A stretch of DNA of 64,000 nt, from positions 3,508,501 to 3,572,500 of the forward strand of contig JBAIZL010000008.1 in NCBI GenBank assembly GCA_036971475.1, given 5' to 3'. The first letter of the stretch is position 1. Each line of letters starts with the position of its first letter. The notes below the pieces were generated by a model, which made no database searches, had not been told where the DNA came from, and saw only the letters and a list, made by a program, of their open reading frames with translations. The position numbers and the translations under genes were made by a program. This DNA comes from Prosapia bicincta (Eukaryota > Arthropoda > Insecta > Hemiptera > Cercopidae). Shown in pieces: positions 1 through 12,866 of this stretch.

Positions 1-44
1 ATTATCGAAATATAAATGAAAATAATATAATAGTTATAATATAT

Positions 45-330
45 TTATTAACCGACAAAAATATTTAATAATATTATTTTTTAACTTAATAATGTACAAT
101 AAATAAAGTAACATAACCTACCTGGTAAAACAGCTGTTCTACGACATAACCTATAATATCAAATCAGCTGGTGCACGAAATCATATGGTGTCAAGTAATT
201 TAAGCTAAAATATGAAGAGCTAACGATGAATCAGATGAATTTACTCCCTTGCAAAACATACAGTTATACCTAACCAAAAAAGTATTCAATTATAAAACCT
301 AAATTATGTATCAAAACTAAATTTAAAAAA
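45..330 (+). repeat. CAGCTG dispersed repeat (family R1), partial
   Basis: Carries the family core AAAGTAACATAACCTA, then AAAACAGCTGTTCTACGACA and a second CAGCTG about 40 bp later (here ATCAGCTGGTGCACGAAATC). The 3' half is eroded. Confidence 0.6.
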
Positions 331-1799
331 AATATCAAACACTATTTTTAATATCGCTATAAAATTAATTTTACATCTTTTGTTATGATTTATCTAAAAC
401 AGATGCAATGTATTAATTAACAAAACTCTACACCAGCTGCAGTCTGGCTTACCTTTCCACGTCTATAAGCAAGTAATTTGTATTCTTCACTCAGTATCAC
501 TGAGAACTATGAAGCGCCTACGTAAAACTTCGTCAGACATTTCAGGTGTACTCAGCGTGTTTAAAATAGCCGGTCATTCATTGGCGTAGTGAGTCACTAC
601 TCGCAAACAACCGAAACTGTGTAACTGCATAACGGCTTCTTTATACGCAATATTTGTTTAGTGCCGCTTAAAACATTGCAAGTTTTACGGCTCAATAAAA
701 CTGTCAAAATTAATTTTTGACCGTTGAACTTAATAGAGTTCATTTATCAAATAATCAGTCACTTGAGCCAAATGTGTAACGGAAAGGTTAATACATTTTG
801 TGAAACCCCGAATAATGATATTAGCTATGTAATAATATAAGATGAAAACAATGTTTATTTAAAATGAAATAGGGACAATTGTAACGAACAATAATAATAC
901 AAAATTATTATAATAAATACATGCAAATATATATTACACTATAACAAAAACTGTAATGTTATATTTACTGATAAGTAGGTATTTATCAGTTATTGAGTTG
1001 ATCTTGCAAGTATTTAGCATATCTACAAGAATAATAAATCTTGGTATTCAGGTCTCAAAAATTAAAAAAAATGTAAAGTGACAAGAATTTACACTCACTT
1101 TAGAACTAAAATATTATAAATGTTTGGTTTCTTTATAAATCAAGGCACTAGGTTTTACTACAACACATTGTATCAGTTTGGGATACATTTGGTAATAAAT
1201 AATACATATTGTTTACATTTATCTCTAAAATTTGAACTACCAGTAACAAATTAGAACTAATAGTTATGCAAACTTTTCAACGAATGAAACAAAAAAATAA
1301 AATTATAAACATAAGATTATAAAATATAATTTTATGATAAACAATAGTAGGCATACAGATTTTTACATTTAACACACAAATTTGACAAATGAGAGCTAAT
1401 ACTTTTTCAAAATGTTTGAACTAATGAAATGAAAATATAACATTATAAACCAATAATTTTATAATACCCAATAATACAGATTTTTTTACATTTAACACCA
1501 AAATTTGAACTCCAAATAAAAATTGGAGCTAATAGTTTTGGTTAAATTTCAACGAACATCGCCGTAAATATAAATTTATACATTTTAATTCAATTTTTAT
1601 AATTTAATATGTTTATATTTTATTAAAAAAAACATTCTTTAAATGTTTAACTAAATGCAATTTTTTTTACAAATTCAATTGAAATCTATTCTTAAAAGGT
1701 ATCAGACGTGCCCAAGAATGTTTTCTTTTCAAAAATTGAATTAAAAATACATAACTTTTTCTATCGTTATAATGAATTATTTGTATTGAGATTTATCAA
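331..1799. other. AT-rich non-coding stretch
   Basis: No gene seen. It contains two loosely repeated segments (about 1,200-1,330 and 1,370-1,560, sharing TTTTACATTTAACAC and AATTTGAACTAC/AATTTGAACTCC motifs), suggesting an old local duplication. Confidence 0.5.
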
Positions 1800-1985
1800 A
1801 ATTTAAATAAATAATATATTTATTAACTTATTTAAACTAATTAATAACTTTTCCTTTTAACAATGTTAAATAAATAATGTACCATAATCTACGTGTCAAC
1901 CTACGTTAGTTGTATGACAACATAACCTATAACATAAAATCAGCTGATATATGAAATCATATGTTATAATTTAATTTATTTTAAT
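1800..1985 (+). repeat. R1 dispersed repeat, diverged
   Basis: Recognised by AACATAACCTATAACATAAA, then ATCAGCTGATATATGAAATC. The first E-box is mutated. Flanks align loosely with other copies. Confidence 0.5.
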
Positions 1986-3870
1986 GCTACTCAGGGTATC
2001 CTGATGGAAAGTATACTGACGTGAAATTGTATGTTTATATCCATCAAAAAAAAAGAAACGTCAAAACTTGCAAATCAAAATTTATCGTAAAATAGGTAAA
2101 TTGGAATGAATGTTATTCTTCTCCATTATCAGAGTTTAAAAAGTGTTAGGAATATTATTGTAAAAAAATCTTTAAAGAAAGAAATATTATTTTATGTTAA
2201 CTGTAGTTAACTTTCACAATAATCTTGATTAATTGATTGTTTTTATGAAATTGCGTTAATTTATACTTAAAATCTCTAATAGCTTATACTTTTAAAAGCA
2301 TAAGTGTCCGTGTCGAAATAGAATTTTATATTTGCCTTGTTAAAATAACGCTAGATATATTATCTCAAAAAGCCTTAAAGTGTTTCTATAGTGGTAATAA
2401 AGTAGTCTTCACACCGTTAAGGATGAAAAATACTCTAGGGTACCAACCTTTTATTCTTATACTTCAAAAAATATACTTTTTCCATTGCAGTAATATTGAT
2501 GAAGTTTCAAAGCTTATCACTCTGCTCTTACAGTTCAGATTTTAATATCATTTAATTAAATCTAGAAAGGTATATTATCATATATTTACTAATTGCGAGA
2601 GTAGCTGTATTTTAAAAACTATAATACATTGAGAAAGGTATGCTTTAGTAAAACGCCTTCAAATGTTATAAATACTCGTTATACAGTCGTATAGTGAGAG
2701 TAGCATTCTAGCCCCTGTGTAGCTTTTATTAGCCGGCAGCTGCTGCTATCTGTTATGAAAGTTAGAAAGTACTTAGTTTACACTAAATTTAAATACTCTA
2801 TTTCTAAACTGTAATTTTTATAATTATTGTATAATACACAATTTACTCCAATTTTTAAAATGAATTGCACGACACATGTAGTAAGCTTTACAAGAAAAGA
2901 TCTTTAGTAGCTCATCATTTTGTAAAAATGAATAATTGAATAACTTTAAATTTTACATTAAAAACATTATTAAATTAAATTAAATTAAGGCCTACTTTTT
3001 CAATCTAGATATAATATATAATAATATCTTGAGGTATAATATTTTATATTTAAATTATTTATTACTCAAGTAACTGTCGAATTAAATATTCAACTTACTA
3101 AATACCATTGTTGAACCCAGATATAACGATTTGAAGATAAAATTCACACTTGCTATCCCTTCGTAGATTTTTTTGTCTCAACTAATTAATAGCATTTCAA
3201 CCTTTACACTTATTGTATCACTTTAATTGAAAGCCATATTAGCTTTTTGTTTTAATTGGGAAATAGTTTATATTCAATTAATTTTTGTAACAAAGTATTT
3301 TGTTACCGACATTCTTGAAATACTACAAAAAGCCCACAGAAATTTTAACCAAGACAATATCAGTTTCTTTGGTGACAAACTTTAGATTGATTTTTTTTTA
3401 TATAACATTAAGAAATTATAATTAATATTTATAGATTTCGTGAGTCTCAGTTCTAGTTAAAAAAAAAAAAAATTGATAACGATACTATTTCTCTTATATT
3501 AAGCCTTGAAAAATATTGTTTAAATTTAAAAAGTTTGTTTATTTTTATAAATTTCTTATAACATTCCGCTGTTTGTCCTTGCTGTTATACGTAGAACGTT
3601 TATAATAGAAACCTCAGCCCAAACTGAAACTAGAGTTTCACGTGGCACGGTCACTTTCAGATTTTTTTTATTTAAAAAAAAACGATAAGAATATTTAATT
3701 TCTCATGGGGATGTTTTTGTATTATGTTGGCTAACCTGCAGCGCTCTTAACATTTGTCAGCTGTTTATGTATGTGGGAGGTTTTCAAAAACTTGTACAAG
3801 GATTTGTTTTTGCGATGTTTAATAACTGAAACTGGGTAGAAGTAAGAGTGAAAGTAAAAAAGTCGAGGTT
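1986..3870. other. AT-rich non-coding stretch
   Basis: Nothing recognisable beyond poly-A/T runs. Confidence 0.5.
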
Positions 3871-3874
3871 TCAG

Positions 3875-4092
3875 GGAAATTGGGTTGTTATAAACAAAGT
3901 GATATGAATTTAGGGAAAATAATCAGGTTTAATTGTAGTAATAATGATTTGGTTTCTAACCTAACAACATCATGTGTGACTCATGATGATAAACAAGAAA
4001 TAATTGGTGCTTCTAAACGGAAACGTTTTTCCAATGATGCTATAGATACCTCATTCCAAGAGCAACAGATAGGTAGCAATTATAATATTTAA
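3875..4092 (+). CDS. Weak candidate exon or short ORF of unknown function
   Basis: An open frame follows an acceptor-like GAGGTTTCAG (AG at 3,873-3,874). The first ATG is at 3,904, and the frame runs through a basic stretch ASKRKRFSNDAIDTS to a stop at 4,090-4,092. It is Asn/Ser-rich, has no recognised domain and is AT-rich like its surroundings. A weak donor-like GATAGGTAGC lies near its end. It may be chance or a mobile-element remnant. Confidence 0.15.
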
Positions 4093-4743
4093 ATTAATCT
4101 GTTTTTTTTTATAAAAACGCCGACATTAAATATAGCAAAAGTAGTGATTGTAGACTAAGTAACAGATCTTATTGTCAGATATCTGCCAGAAATTTTACTT
4201 TTCTATATCTAAACAATTGACTGTTTATTTCCTACAGAGATAACACTTCAACATTTAAAGCAAGTGTATTTAAATCACAAGAAAACTATCACATTTTAAC
4301 GTCTAAATAAACGTCATTCAACAGTAATGTCGGTTATCTTGATTGCCTAATGACAGCCCGTAGCCTGTGCCCTGTGACGTCACAACTCGCAAACTTTGTT
4401 TTCTAGGTGGTGTTGGCTATACACACTACAGAAAATGTTAAAACCTACATTACATAATAAAAACCTTACCTTTTAATGCAGCAACCTTTTATCCTTCTCC
4501 ACAAAACATTTTTAATAGAAAATTATAAAACTAAAACACTTATACTTGTCAACAAACTTTATGAATTAATGATGCAATTTATTAAAAACTATATTTTTCC
4601 TCTTACTGTATTTAGGCTAAATACTATACATAGTAGGCTTACGTAAAAATAAAAGAAAATCAATTAGGCTTGAAAAAATCTAGCATTGACTTTTGTTTTA
4701 AAAGGTTAGTTTTACTTTCTTGTGTTTCAGTTATTGTTTTTAG

Positions 4744-4926
4744 TTAACAAATGGTGACGCATTTCCGGGCTGTTAATACGTACACCGCGAAATCTTCTAA
4801 CTCACAAATTTTCATTACATCCTCGCCAAATGTTTTTATTTTGTTTTCTACGACTGGTCCGTCTTCAATTTCTTCAATTTGCGCATGATTTTGCCTTTTA
4901 GAATGAAGCGGTCTCTCGGCTTTCAA
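4744..4926 (-). pseudogene. Possible C-terminal remnant of a pogo/Tigger-type transposase
   Basis: The minus-strand frame reads a charged stretch (AQIEEIEDGPVVENKIKTFG, then EDVMKICELEDFAVYV) and stops at 4,744. It resembles in character the acidic C-terminal tail of pogo-family transposases, but the catalytic DDE core is absent. The link rests mainly on the TIR-like end at 5,412, 486 bp upstream in the correct direction. I cannot align it from memory, so the call is tentative. Confidence 0.3.
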
Positions 4927-5198
4927 TATGTCAATCTGGCCATGGAAGTTTGTAAACCATTCATTGCGTTATCTTGACACATAGCCTATCGTAAATTATG
5001 GATGTTTGTATACCATTGCGTTATCTTGTGTATATCAGCAATCCTTAACGTTGTTACAGAGTTCTCAGAAATAAATACGATCCGTTACAATTAAGCAGAC
5101 CTATCTGTGAATTTTGTTATGGTAAAAAAATATATTATAAACTGTATTTTATCTAAACGGAAGTCATTGTAACTTTATATTTTATAGCATGTATATGA

Positions 5199-5412
5199 TC
5201 TGATTTTCCGGCTTATGCAGAACTAAGACGTAGTAAATACGTATCACTCACCCTTTTGCTTATTCCGCTTCCGCGTTAGACAGTTTCCGGCTTATGAAGG
5301 TTAATAACTGTATGAAGTACATTAAATAGGCGACAGTCGGGACTTTTAAAGTTTTCCGCGATAGACGGGATTCCGCCTAACACAGGGTTCGTCTAAGACA
5401 GGTTTCACTGTA
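5199..5412 (-). mobile_element. pogo/Tigger-like terminal region
   Basis: Read on the minus strand from 5,412 the end is TACAGTGAAACCTGTCTTAG, followed by ACGAACC and repeated GGCGGAA/GCGGAA-like motifs. This is the style of Tigger/pogo TIRs, which begin CAGTGRAACCT next to TA. Degenerate TTTCCGGCTTATG motifs occur twice (5,201 and 5,285). No opposite TIR was found near 4.7 kb, so the element is truncated. Confidence 0.5.
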
Positions 5413-7400
5413 TTACCAAATGTATACATTTGTAATGTTTCGACGGCCAACCCTTTCTCGTATAATTTAAGCAATGATTTATTTACGTTATTATGCTGTT
5501 TATTACGTTAAAGTTGAAATAGTTTTTTCGGTAATAGACGATAGTGATGCTATAGGCCTAATATGAGAAAATATTATAGGCTTTGCATTGAATCTTAATA
5601 ATCGGTTTGATACACATTTTATTAAAGGAGGCCCCCCCGATCGCTTACCTCCGCCACTGCTCGTAACCCTCTAATAACGGTGCATATCTAGACTAATAAC
5701 AGCAATCTAATAACAACTGTTTAATTTGATGTAGGCCCTACCTAAAATTAGATATAAGTAAAATAAATTTGATCTAATATTCGTTTAATCGGCAATAATA
5801 ACAAATATATATTCAGGTAAACACAAGTAAAGGTTTAATATGTAATACAGTAATAAGAAACTAATAATTGTTTGTTCACGATAAAAAATCATCTGTTTAA
5901 TAACAAAGTGACAACATTGTAATAACTTTTAAGAGTAATACCAACTGTGGGAAGCTCCGTAATATGTAAGGAATTCGTGACAACTGAAACTCACGAGTTA
6001 CCCACAATCTATAGCTTATCTGGACTGCGTTATGCATCCTAGACCAAGGGCCATTGCTTGAAAATGGAGATAACTGCACATTCTGGTAGAGAAACATTTA
6101 AACTATAGTACAAAATTTCAACACCATAATCTAGCACCAAGTTGTTATTAAAAAAAAATACTTACTGATTTTCAACAACGTATAAACTTGGAAGGGCAAT
6201 CTTGAAAATAATTTTTGGCTCTTGGTCAAGTGATGCAGAATGTCGTCCCTTTCATCAGTAAATTTATTTAGAAATAGTGTTTTCTTTTAAACATTATTTA
6301 GAAAACAATAATAAGGAATAATGCTTCAAGAACTTGTGACTGAAACAAACAAAACTACAAATACAGGTGGACGCAACTGTTTTCATTTCACCAGAAAATA
6401 TATTGCTAACAAGTGGAAACCATAAATAAAATATGTATCAAAGGGAGATTACTGTGGACCCAATTGGTGTGTTACTCATCTTATTTTAGGTTAATTAGTT
6501 TGAAGCGAAAATTCGTGTAACTAATGATTTAAATAGGTAGGCCTATAGTCATTAAAAGTCTAGAGGAACGTATAGCCTACTTTGAAAACTTAATAGTTTA
6601 ATTTTGCTTATGAGTCTATTGTTTATTCTAATGACTTATAGAAACGTCATAAAACAAATAGATCTACATGTATAGAACGAAACCACGGTGATTAGAATAG
6701 CGTCCGTGGAACGAAACAATAAAACATTATTTATTTTCATCGGCATTTTAAAATTTAAATAATTAAATTTTTTTAAAATTTTTCAAATTTTGTTATTAAA
6801 TGGGAGATTTACTATATAGGGAATTTTACTAAATAGGAAATTAATTTAACTATTTCATATTTTTCTAAATAGGAAATATAACTGAAGTCATTAACATGTT
6901 ATATTTACCGTCAAAAAACAAAATATTAAGGAATATAATTTTTCTTAGATGTAATTTTTAATAACACTGGTAACGTGCAATACAGCAAATAATATAACCT
7001 ACGACTTATAAAAGCAACAGTTTTATGGAATTATTCATTATGACATAATTTAATGGAGTAGCATCCTTGTGATGTTTTTGAATAGGAAATGACTTCAACC
7101 TAACCTTTAAATTACGTCTAAGTGATGACGAAAACAGCTGTTAGTATTAACTGCCATGTTTGATTTTTGGAAATGTTCCATAGCTGACGGAAATCAGACA
7201 TACTTGTAGTTTTATTCCCGTCGAAAAAGTGCTAGTAGCGCTGAAAGAAGTTTTCAATCTAATAAAATAAGCGTTTTGCCTTAGTTTTCTTAATTTTTGA
7301 ATAATATTAGTTCTTCTATTAGACCATTAACAAACGTAAGTTTAATAATCATACAAAGTAAGATTCTTGTTTAAGACCATTAAAGTGTATATGTGTGTGT
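5413..7400. other. Non-coding stretch
   Basis: No gene seen. A run of short similar phrases (ACTATATAGGGAATTTTACT, ACTAAATAGGAAATT, TCTAAATAGGAAATAT) at 6,800-6,880 may be a decayed tandem repeat. Confidence 0.45.
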
Positions 7401-7402
7401 GT

Positions 7403-7407
<5 letters not shown>

Positions 7408-7455
<48 letters not shown>

Positions 7456-7602
7456 GATGATATGTTTTCTTGTAATATATATAATAAATTTAAAATATTT
7501 CAAAGCTTTGAATAAATATATTCATTAAAAGTATTCTTGTTTTTGAAACATTTTAAATTTATTATATATATATATATATATATATATAGGCCTATATATA
7601 TA
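7408..7602. repeat. (TA)n-flanked fold-back core
   Basis: Two (TA)n blocks (7,408-7,451 and 7,561-7,602) bracket a core with CAAAGCTTTGAATAAATATA and AAAAGTATTCTTGTTTTTGA. The same core occurs in both arms of the hairpin at 57.7-57.9 kb, so this is a second copy of that element. Confidence 0.6.
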
Positions 7603-10600
7603 TATTTACATATTTGGAGCGCAAGCAAGTTTTGTAATTTGTGCATAGTAATGATTTCCATAAGGTTTACTACAAGTTTCGCAATACTATGAACTCAAAA
7701 AGAACTTATTTTAGTTATGTTGGGCTTCAGTGCAGTTAAAAAAAAACTATACTTAGGCTATATTTAAAAAAAAGTTTTGAAAACGAATTAAAAAGAATAA
7801 AATACACTTTCTTAGAATTTTGCAGGTAAATTATACTTAGAACCCCATATAGAATTATAACACCCCATACAATGACACTAACCATTTGTGATAGTAAATT
7901 TCAATAGATATAAAAGTGGTTGTAAAATTCAAAACGTGGGGCGCGTTAAACAGATGCGTTTTTGAAATTAGATGTTGGTGAAAAACTTACAAGCAATTCA
8001 AATCATTTAATGGAATTGTTGGGGTTTTTCATTCCTCAATTATCTATTTGATGATTAATACCACAGTTTTAGTTTTGCATTTTACAACTATTTCTGTATC
8101 TATTAAAAATTTTTAGGCCAATCTATATGGCACTTTGAATCTGTACTATGTTATAAGGACAACGCATCTGTAACATTCTGAGGAAGATGTTATATAAACC
8201 GGGGCTTTACATAAAAAATTTACATTTTCAATGCATGCTGCTGAAGGCCTATTTATTTAGTTGTTAAGACACAGAGTTAAATATTTGCTTTTTCACAAAC
8301 TATTGTCCTAAAAAAAATGTTATTATCAATTTCCAAAACGCTATTTGGAAGGTAAACATCGTTCTTTACTGTTTCGCTGAATTTTGTACTGTTATTGAAC
8401 TTGGAAGAGGGGACACATTTACTGTTTTGCACGTGGATTTACATCTGTACTTCGAATAAAAAGGTTTAAAAACTCAATTCATTTAGTAAATTATTGAATT
8501 AATATTACCTACTCTGTGGTAGGTCCTTATACTCCATCTAGACTAGGAAGTGTTAGGTGACCCTCACACGCGCACACGATCGTTGACTACGCTCTACCCA
8601 CCTGACACCGATGAGTCACCTACTAGGCCTTGGTCTACAAAACTAAAAATTTTAAAAACTGTAGCATTTAGGTGATTTTTGCTGATAATTTTGGATTCTA
8701 CATATTATTTCTTCGAAATAGAGGACAACACGACGTAGCTATGTTACTTCTAAAGGTAATACAAAACATAACAGTAATTAAATATCGATTTCCGATATTT
8801 AATAAATTACATTAGCTTTCGTCACGAATATGTCGTTTTAACCTCCATTTCCAGAGAATAATATGTATAATCGAAAATATGTATCAGTAAAAATGACCTA
8901 AATGTAACAGTTTATAAAATATTTAATTTTGCAGACCAAGGTCCAGTAAGTGACTCATGTAAAACCACTGGTGACAGTTTGGCAGGTCAGTGCGTGATGG
9001 CGTGGACTTATTTTCTTGTATTTTTTAGGACGTTTTACACTGTCAGCTATAATTTTTTGTATTTCAATGTAAGAGGATAATTTATAAATATCTTATTTGG
9101 ATTACAAATATTAATTTTAGACATCGGATATAGAGAATTAAGAGAAAATGGGGGCTTGAAAGGGGTGAAATTTACGGTAATAGCCGTTAACTTAAAAATT
9201 CTATTTACCAAGGCATCAACAATTTTACATATAACTTCGATTTAAGCTGCCAGAAAATTTTCAAAACAATCAAAGAAATAAGAGACTTTAATAAGAAAAG
9301 CTATTTAAAAAAAACCTATTGATTAAGAGCCAAAAATTGAAAAAAATTACTCCATACAAAAAAATGTCTTGCAAGAAACTATTATTAAAGCAAGCCACAC
9401 AAAGTATATCTCGCGAGACATAGCAGAGATTTGGCAAGTCGATGAGCAGTGGTCTAAATGACACACAAGTGTGTTGGGGATGCCGCTGATTCAGTGTTTG
9501 TGGAATCTCGCTGCTACACGCATCGGTGCGGCATAACCATTGTCTCGTTTACCACTTGCGCCTAGATGCGAGAGAAGGGTAAACAGCTGACTGGACTTTC
9601 CTTCTCTAATCGGCGAACTCCCCTCCTGCGCATGTAAAGTCATTACTAAGCCTTACTATATCTTGTAAGTCATAATTAAAAGTAGGCAAACTGGACGACA
9701 CGTACAAAAAGAGAGAGACACGTACATTTTGTTGGTGTCAACAGATAAAGAGAGTACGGATGTAGTGATGTCCTTATGTACACGCCAGATTAACGTGGAG
9801 GGAATTAGAAACGATGTAATAAATACATTCATTGGACAAATGATCTTCCCTTTTCTCTGAAGATAAAAATGGATGACAAACATTGATTGTATTTCAAGAG
9901 CCTTAAAATTAAAAACTAATCATCTTCTATCCCCTCCTGTAATATATTTAAGTTAATAATAATCATTACACATTTTTCAAATTTCATTGTTTTAAAAAAA
10001 TTTCCAATTAATTTAATGCTCACTTATTACTGACTACAATAAAATAATATTTTCACTATGAATAGGCCTAATAAGCCAAGTTATGTTTTTCTTTACTTAT
10101 TTTCTTATCCGATATTTAAAATCAATTTTCCAAAAGTAGTAAATTGTACTGAACCTTACTAAAACAAATATAAAAATTATTACCAAACCGATAAAATCAT
10201 TTTAGAAATTTTTTCTATATTTTAAAATTAACATTTATGCAGCAAATCAAATAAAGTTATTTTTCATTATCAATATTATTAGCAGATTTGATTTTAAAAT
10301 CACTTGTAACTTTCTTTAAACTGAGTCTCAATTTCTTAAAGCAAGTTGTTTGTCATGTAGAATGATTTATTTCTGAACAAACAAAAATACTCTCCTTTAA
10401 AAAAAAAGCTACCAAGAGTAATGAGCATTTGACAGCTGACGTCCATTCTGTACAATTTATATTCGAGGGTTTATGCCTGAACACAAATTAGCTTGCAGGT
10501 ACTTTGCGAGCAGCGTGCAGCTTTTCCATTCGTCACAAGACGCTTAGATCGCGCAGAGTTTGTTTTGTAACTAACCTTTCTAAAAATACATCTTACTTGA

Positions 10601-11973
10601 TGCTGATGGAGAGGACACCTGCTTCATGTAAATGTATTGAGGAATAATTCAACTGGAGTTGAAAATACGAACACTCATCGTATGTTGTAAACATTTTGGC
10701 ATTACTTTAAATAAACCTATTAAGTATTCAGTTTGTATAACATTCCAACTTCTAAATTGTTTAAAGTTCTGATAATTTTCGTTTTAAATTCTCAATAGGT
10801 TTCACTGATTTTAAGCTGAAGATGGGAGCAAATAATATAGAATATAATAAAGAATTGAGCCTTACAGGAAACAAACGAATTTTTCTCAACGTTTATATCA
10901 ATTGATGACCTTGTAAAGGATCCTAAGTAAACAACTATAAGGTATTATTAGTGGACTAATGTTTTTACTCTTGACGGTTAGCGTCTCTATACTCTAACGC
11001 TACTCAACGGATTTTTACTCTAACGTTTACTCAAAAATTAACATCGCTAATGTTGAGCGTATTATTTTTCAGTTGCCACTTACGGTGTCAATCTTGATTT
11101 TAATCATAAATTACAAAAAAAATTCATGTGGCAATTTTAGTCTTCTCATAATGATTTATCGCCTAAAACTTGCAGACCATTATAACCTATATAATAACAA
11201 CTTGTTTAAAAACAAAAAAAAAAATGTTATAATAGTTGTAGCACTACTTGTAATATGAACTAATAATTAGAGATTTTCGCTACTTTCTGACCCATTGTTT
11301 GTTTTTTAACTTAACCTTGAGTGTGTAAAATAAACGTTTAAGTTTATTATTTCATTTTGGAATATTTGAAGTACATTGTAGTTTATTTTTTAAAACCATA
11401 AACCACTTTCACCATAAGAACTAATTTGAAGATTTTGATTGATAGCAGATAACATTTTCACATCCAAGGCTATGTCAGCTCTGGAAGTATTTTCTGTTGT
11501 TTGTATTACAGGCAGGAAACTTTATTACTATTTTGCAACCAAACATATCGAACTGGATTTTTGCAGTTAAATTTTAATACGGATTTATTTCACTGTAGTG
11601 TATCATAGAGGTTTGTTTTATTTAATATAATATACTTATCAAGACATTATTCTTCGTTGACGCGTTTTGGACTAATTCTATTAACAAAAATTAAAATGTA
11701 CTATTACAACGTACTATTTACGTGCTATTACAAGTACTATTACAAATGTAACTTAAAAGTACAATTTAAAGTTTTGAAAATGGGGTTAATCCGAAACACG
11801 TCAACGAAGAACGATGTTTTGATGTTAGGAAAGGCAGAAGAATTTGCTCAAAGGTATAAGCTAGCAATACTCCTAAGAGAAATAAAGATGATTGTATTAA
11901 GAATTGAAACTGTTTATATATATAAAATTTGTATTTGTTTGTAAAATAAAAATAAAAACACAAAACTTTATAA
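7603..11973. other. Non-coding stretch
   Basis: AT-rich with a short GC-richer patch at 9,400-9,640. Short frames near 9,656-9,883 (minus), 11,073-11,258 and 11,657-11,944 lack any protein signal. Confidence 0.45.
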
Positions 11974-12126
11974 GTAGAGATTGCGCTTGTTGAGATGGGA
12001 CACTTGAGTCGTGGGGGAAAACCCAGCCTTCAGGCGGTCTTACGTCATTAACCCTTTTAATCCTTTTAGTTAACCCTTTCCCTTTCAAGACTGGTGCCGT
12101 CGATTCTGAAAAAAATCTTTTTACCT

Positions 12127-12200
12127 GAGTCGTATTCGAACCCCGTATGTTTGTGTTTAGAACCATCAACGCTAACCTCTCGGCTAACTTGTCCAAACAA
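12127..12200 (-). repeat. tRNA-like (SINE-like) segment, left arm
   Basis: Read on the minus strand it has an A-box-like TTAGCCGAGAGGTTAG and, about 40 nt later, a B-box-like GGGGTTCGAATAC, the spacing expected of a tRNA promoter. The GCCGAGAGGTT segment recalls type II (Leu/Ser) tRNA D-arms. No convincing cloverleaf with intact acceptor stem, so it is a tRNA-derived head rather than a functional tRNA. Confidence 0.45.
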
Positions 12201-12280
12201 TAGAGACGCTTTTATTTGTGCTATATGACCAGTATTGTCGTTAGTCTTCTTGCATGATAGGATGTCATTGATCCTTTCTC

Positions 12281-12866
12281 AAGGGTTGAAAGGGTTAAAA
12301 GGGTTGAAAGGGTTAAAAGGGTTGAAAGGGTTAAAAGGGTTGAAAGGGTTAAAAGGGTTAAAAGGGTTAAAAGGGTTAAAAGGATTGAAAGGGCTAAAAC
12401 GGTTAAAAGGGTTAAAAAGGGTTAAAAGGGTTAAAACGGTTAAAAGGGTTAAAAGGGGTTAAAAAGGGTTAAAAAGGGTTGAAAGGGTTAAAAGGATTGA
12501 AAGGGTTAAAACGGTTAAAAGGGTTAAAAGGGTTAAAAAGGGTTAAAAGGGTTAAAACGGTTAAAACGGTTAAAAGGGTTAAAAAGGGTTAAAAAGGGTT
12601 AAAAAGGGTTAAAAGGGTTAAAAGGGTTAAAAGGGTTAAAAGGGTTGAAAGGGTTGAAAGGGTTAAAAGGGTTAAAAGGGTTAAAAAGGGTTGAAAGAGT
12701 TAAAAGGGGTTAAAAGGGTTGAAAGGGGTTAAAAGGGTTGAAAGGGTTAAAAAGGGTTGAAAGGGGTTAAAAGGGTTGAAAGGGTTAAAAGGGTTGAAAG
12801 GGTTAAAAGGGTTGAAAGGGTTAAAAGGGTTGAGCGGGTTAAACGAAAGGGTTGAAAGGGTTTGAA
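12281..12866 (+). repeat. AAAGGGTTA / AAAGGGTTG short-unit array (left arm)
   Basis: About 60 tandem units of 9-11 bp, alternating AAAGGGTTA and AAAGGGTTG with occasional AAAACGGTTA and AAAAAGGGTT variants. GGG recurs roughly every 9 bp on the + strand, giving potential for G-quadruplexes with about 6-nt loops. Gly-Leu-Lys-type frames through it are repeat by-products. Although it contains GGGTTA, the spacing is not that of insect TTAGG or vertebrate TTAGGG telomeres. Confidence 0.95.

Noticed and set aside
12281..12866. Interstitial telomere
   Set aside because: Units are 9-11 bp and include AAA. Neither TTAGG nor TTAGGG is tandemly repeated.
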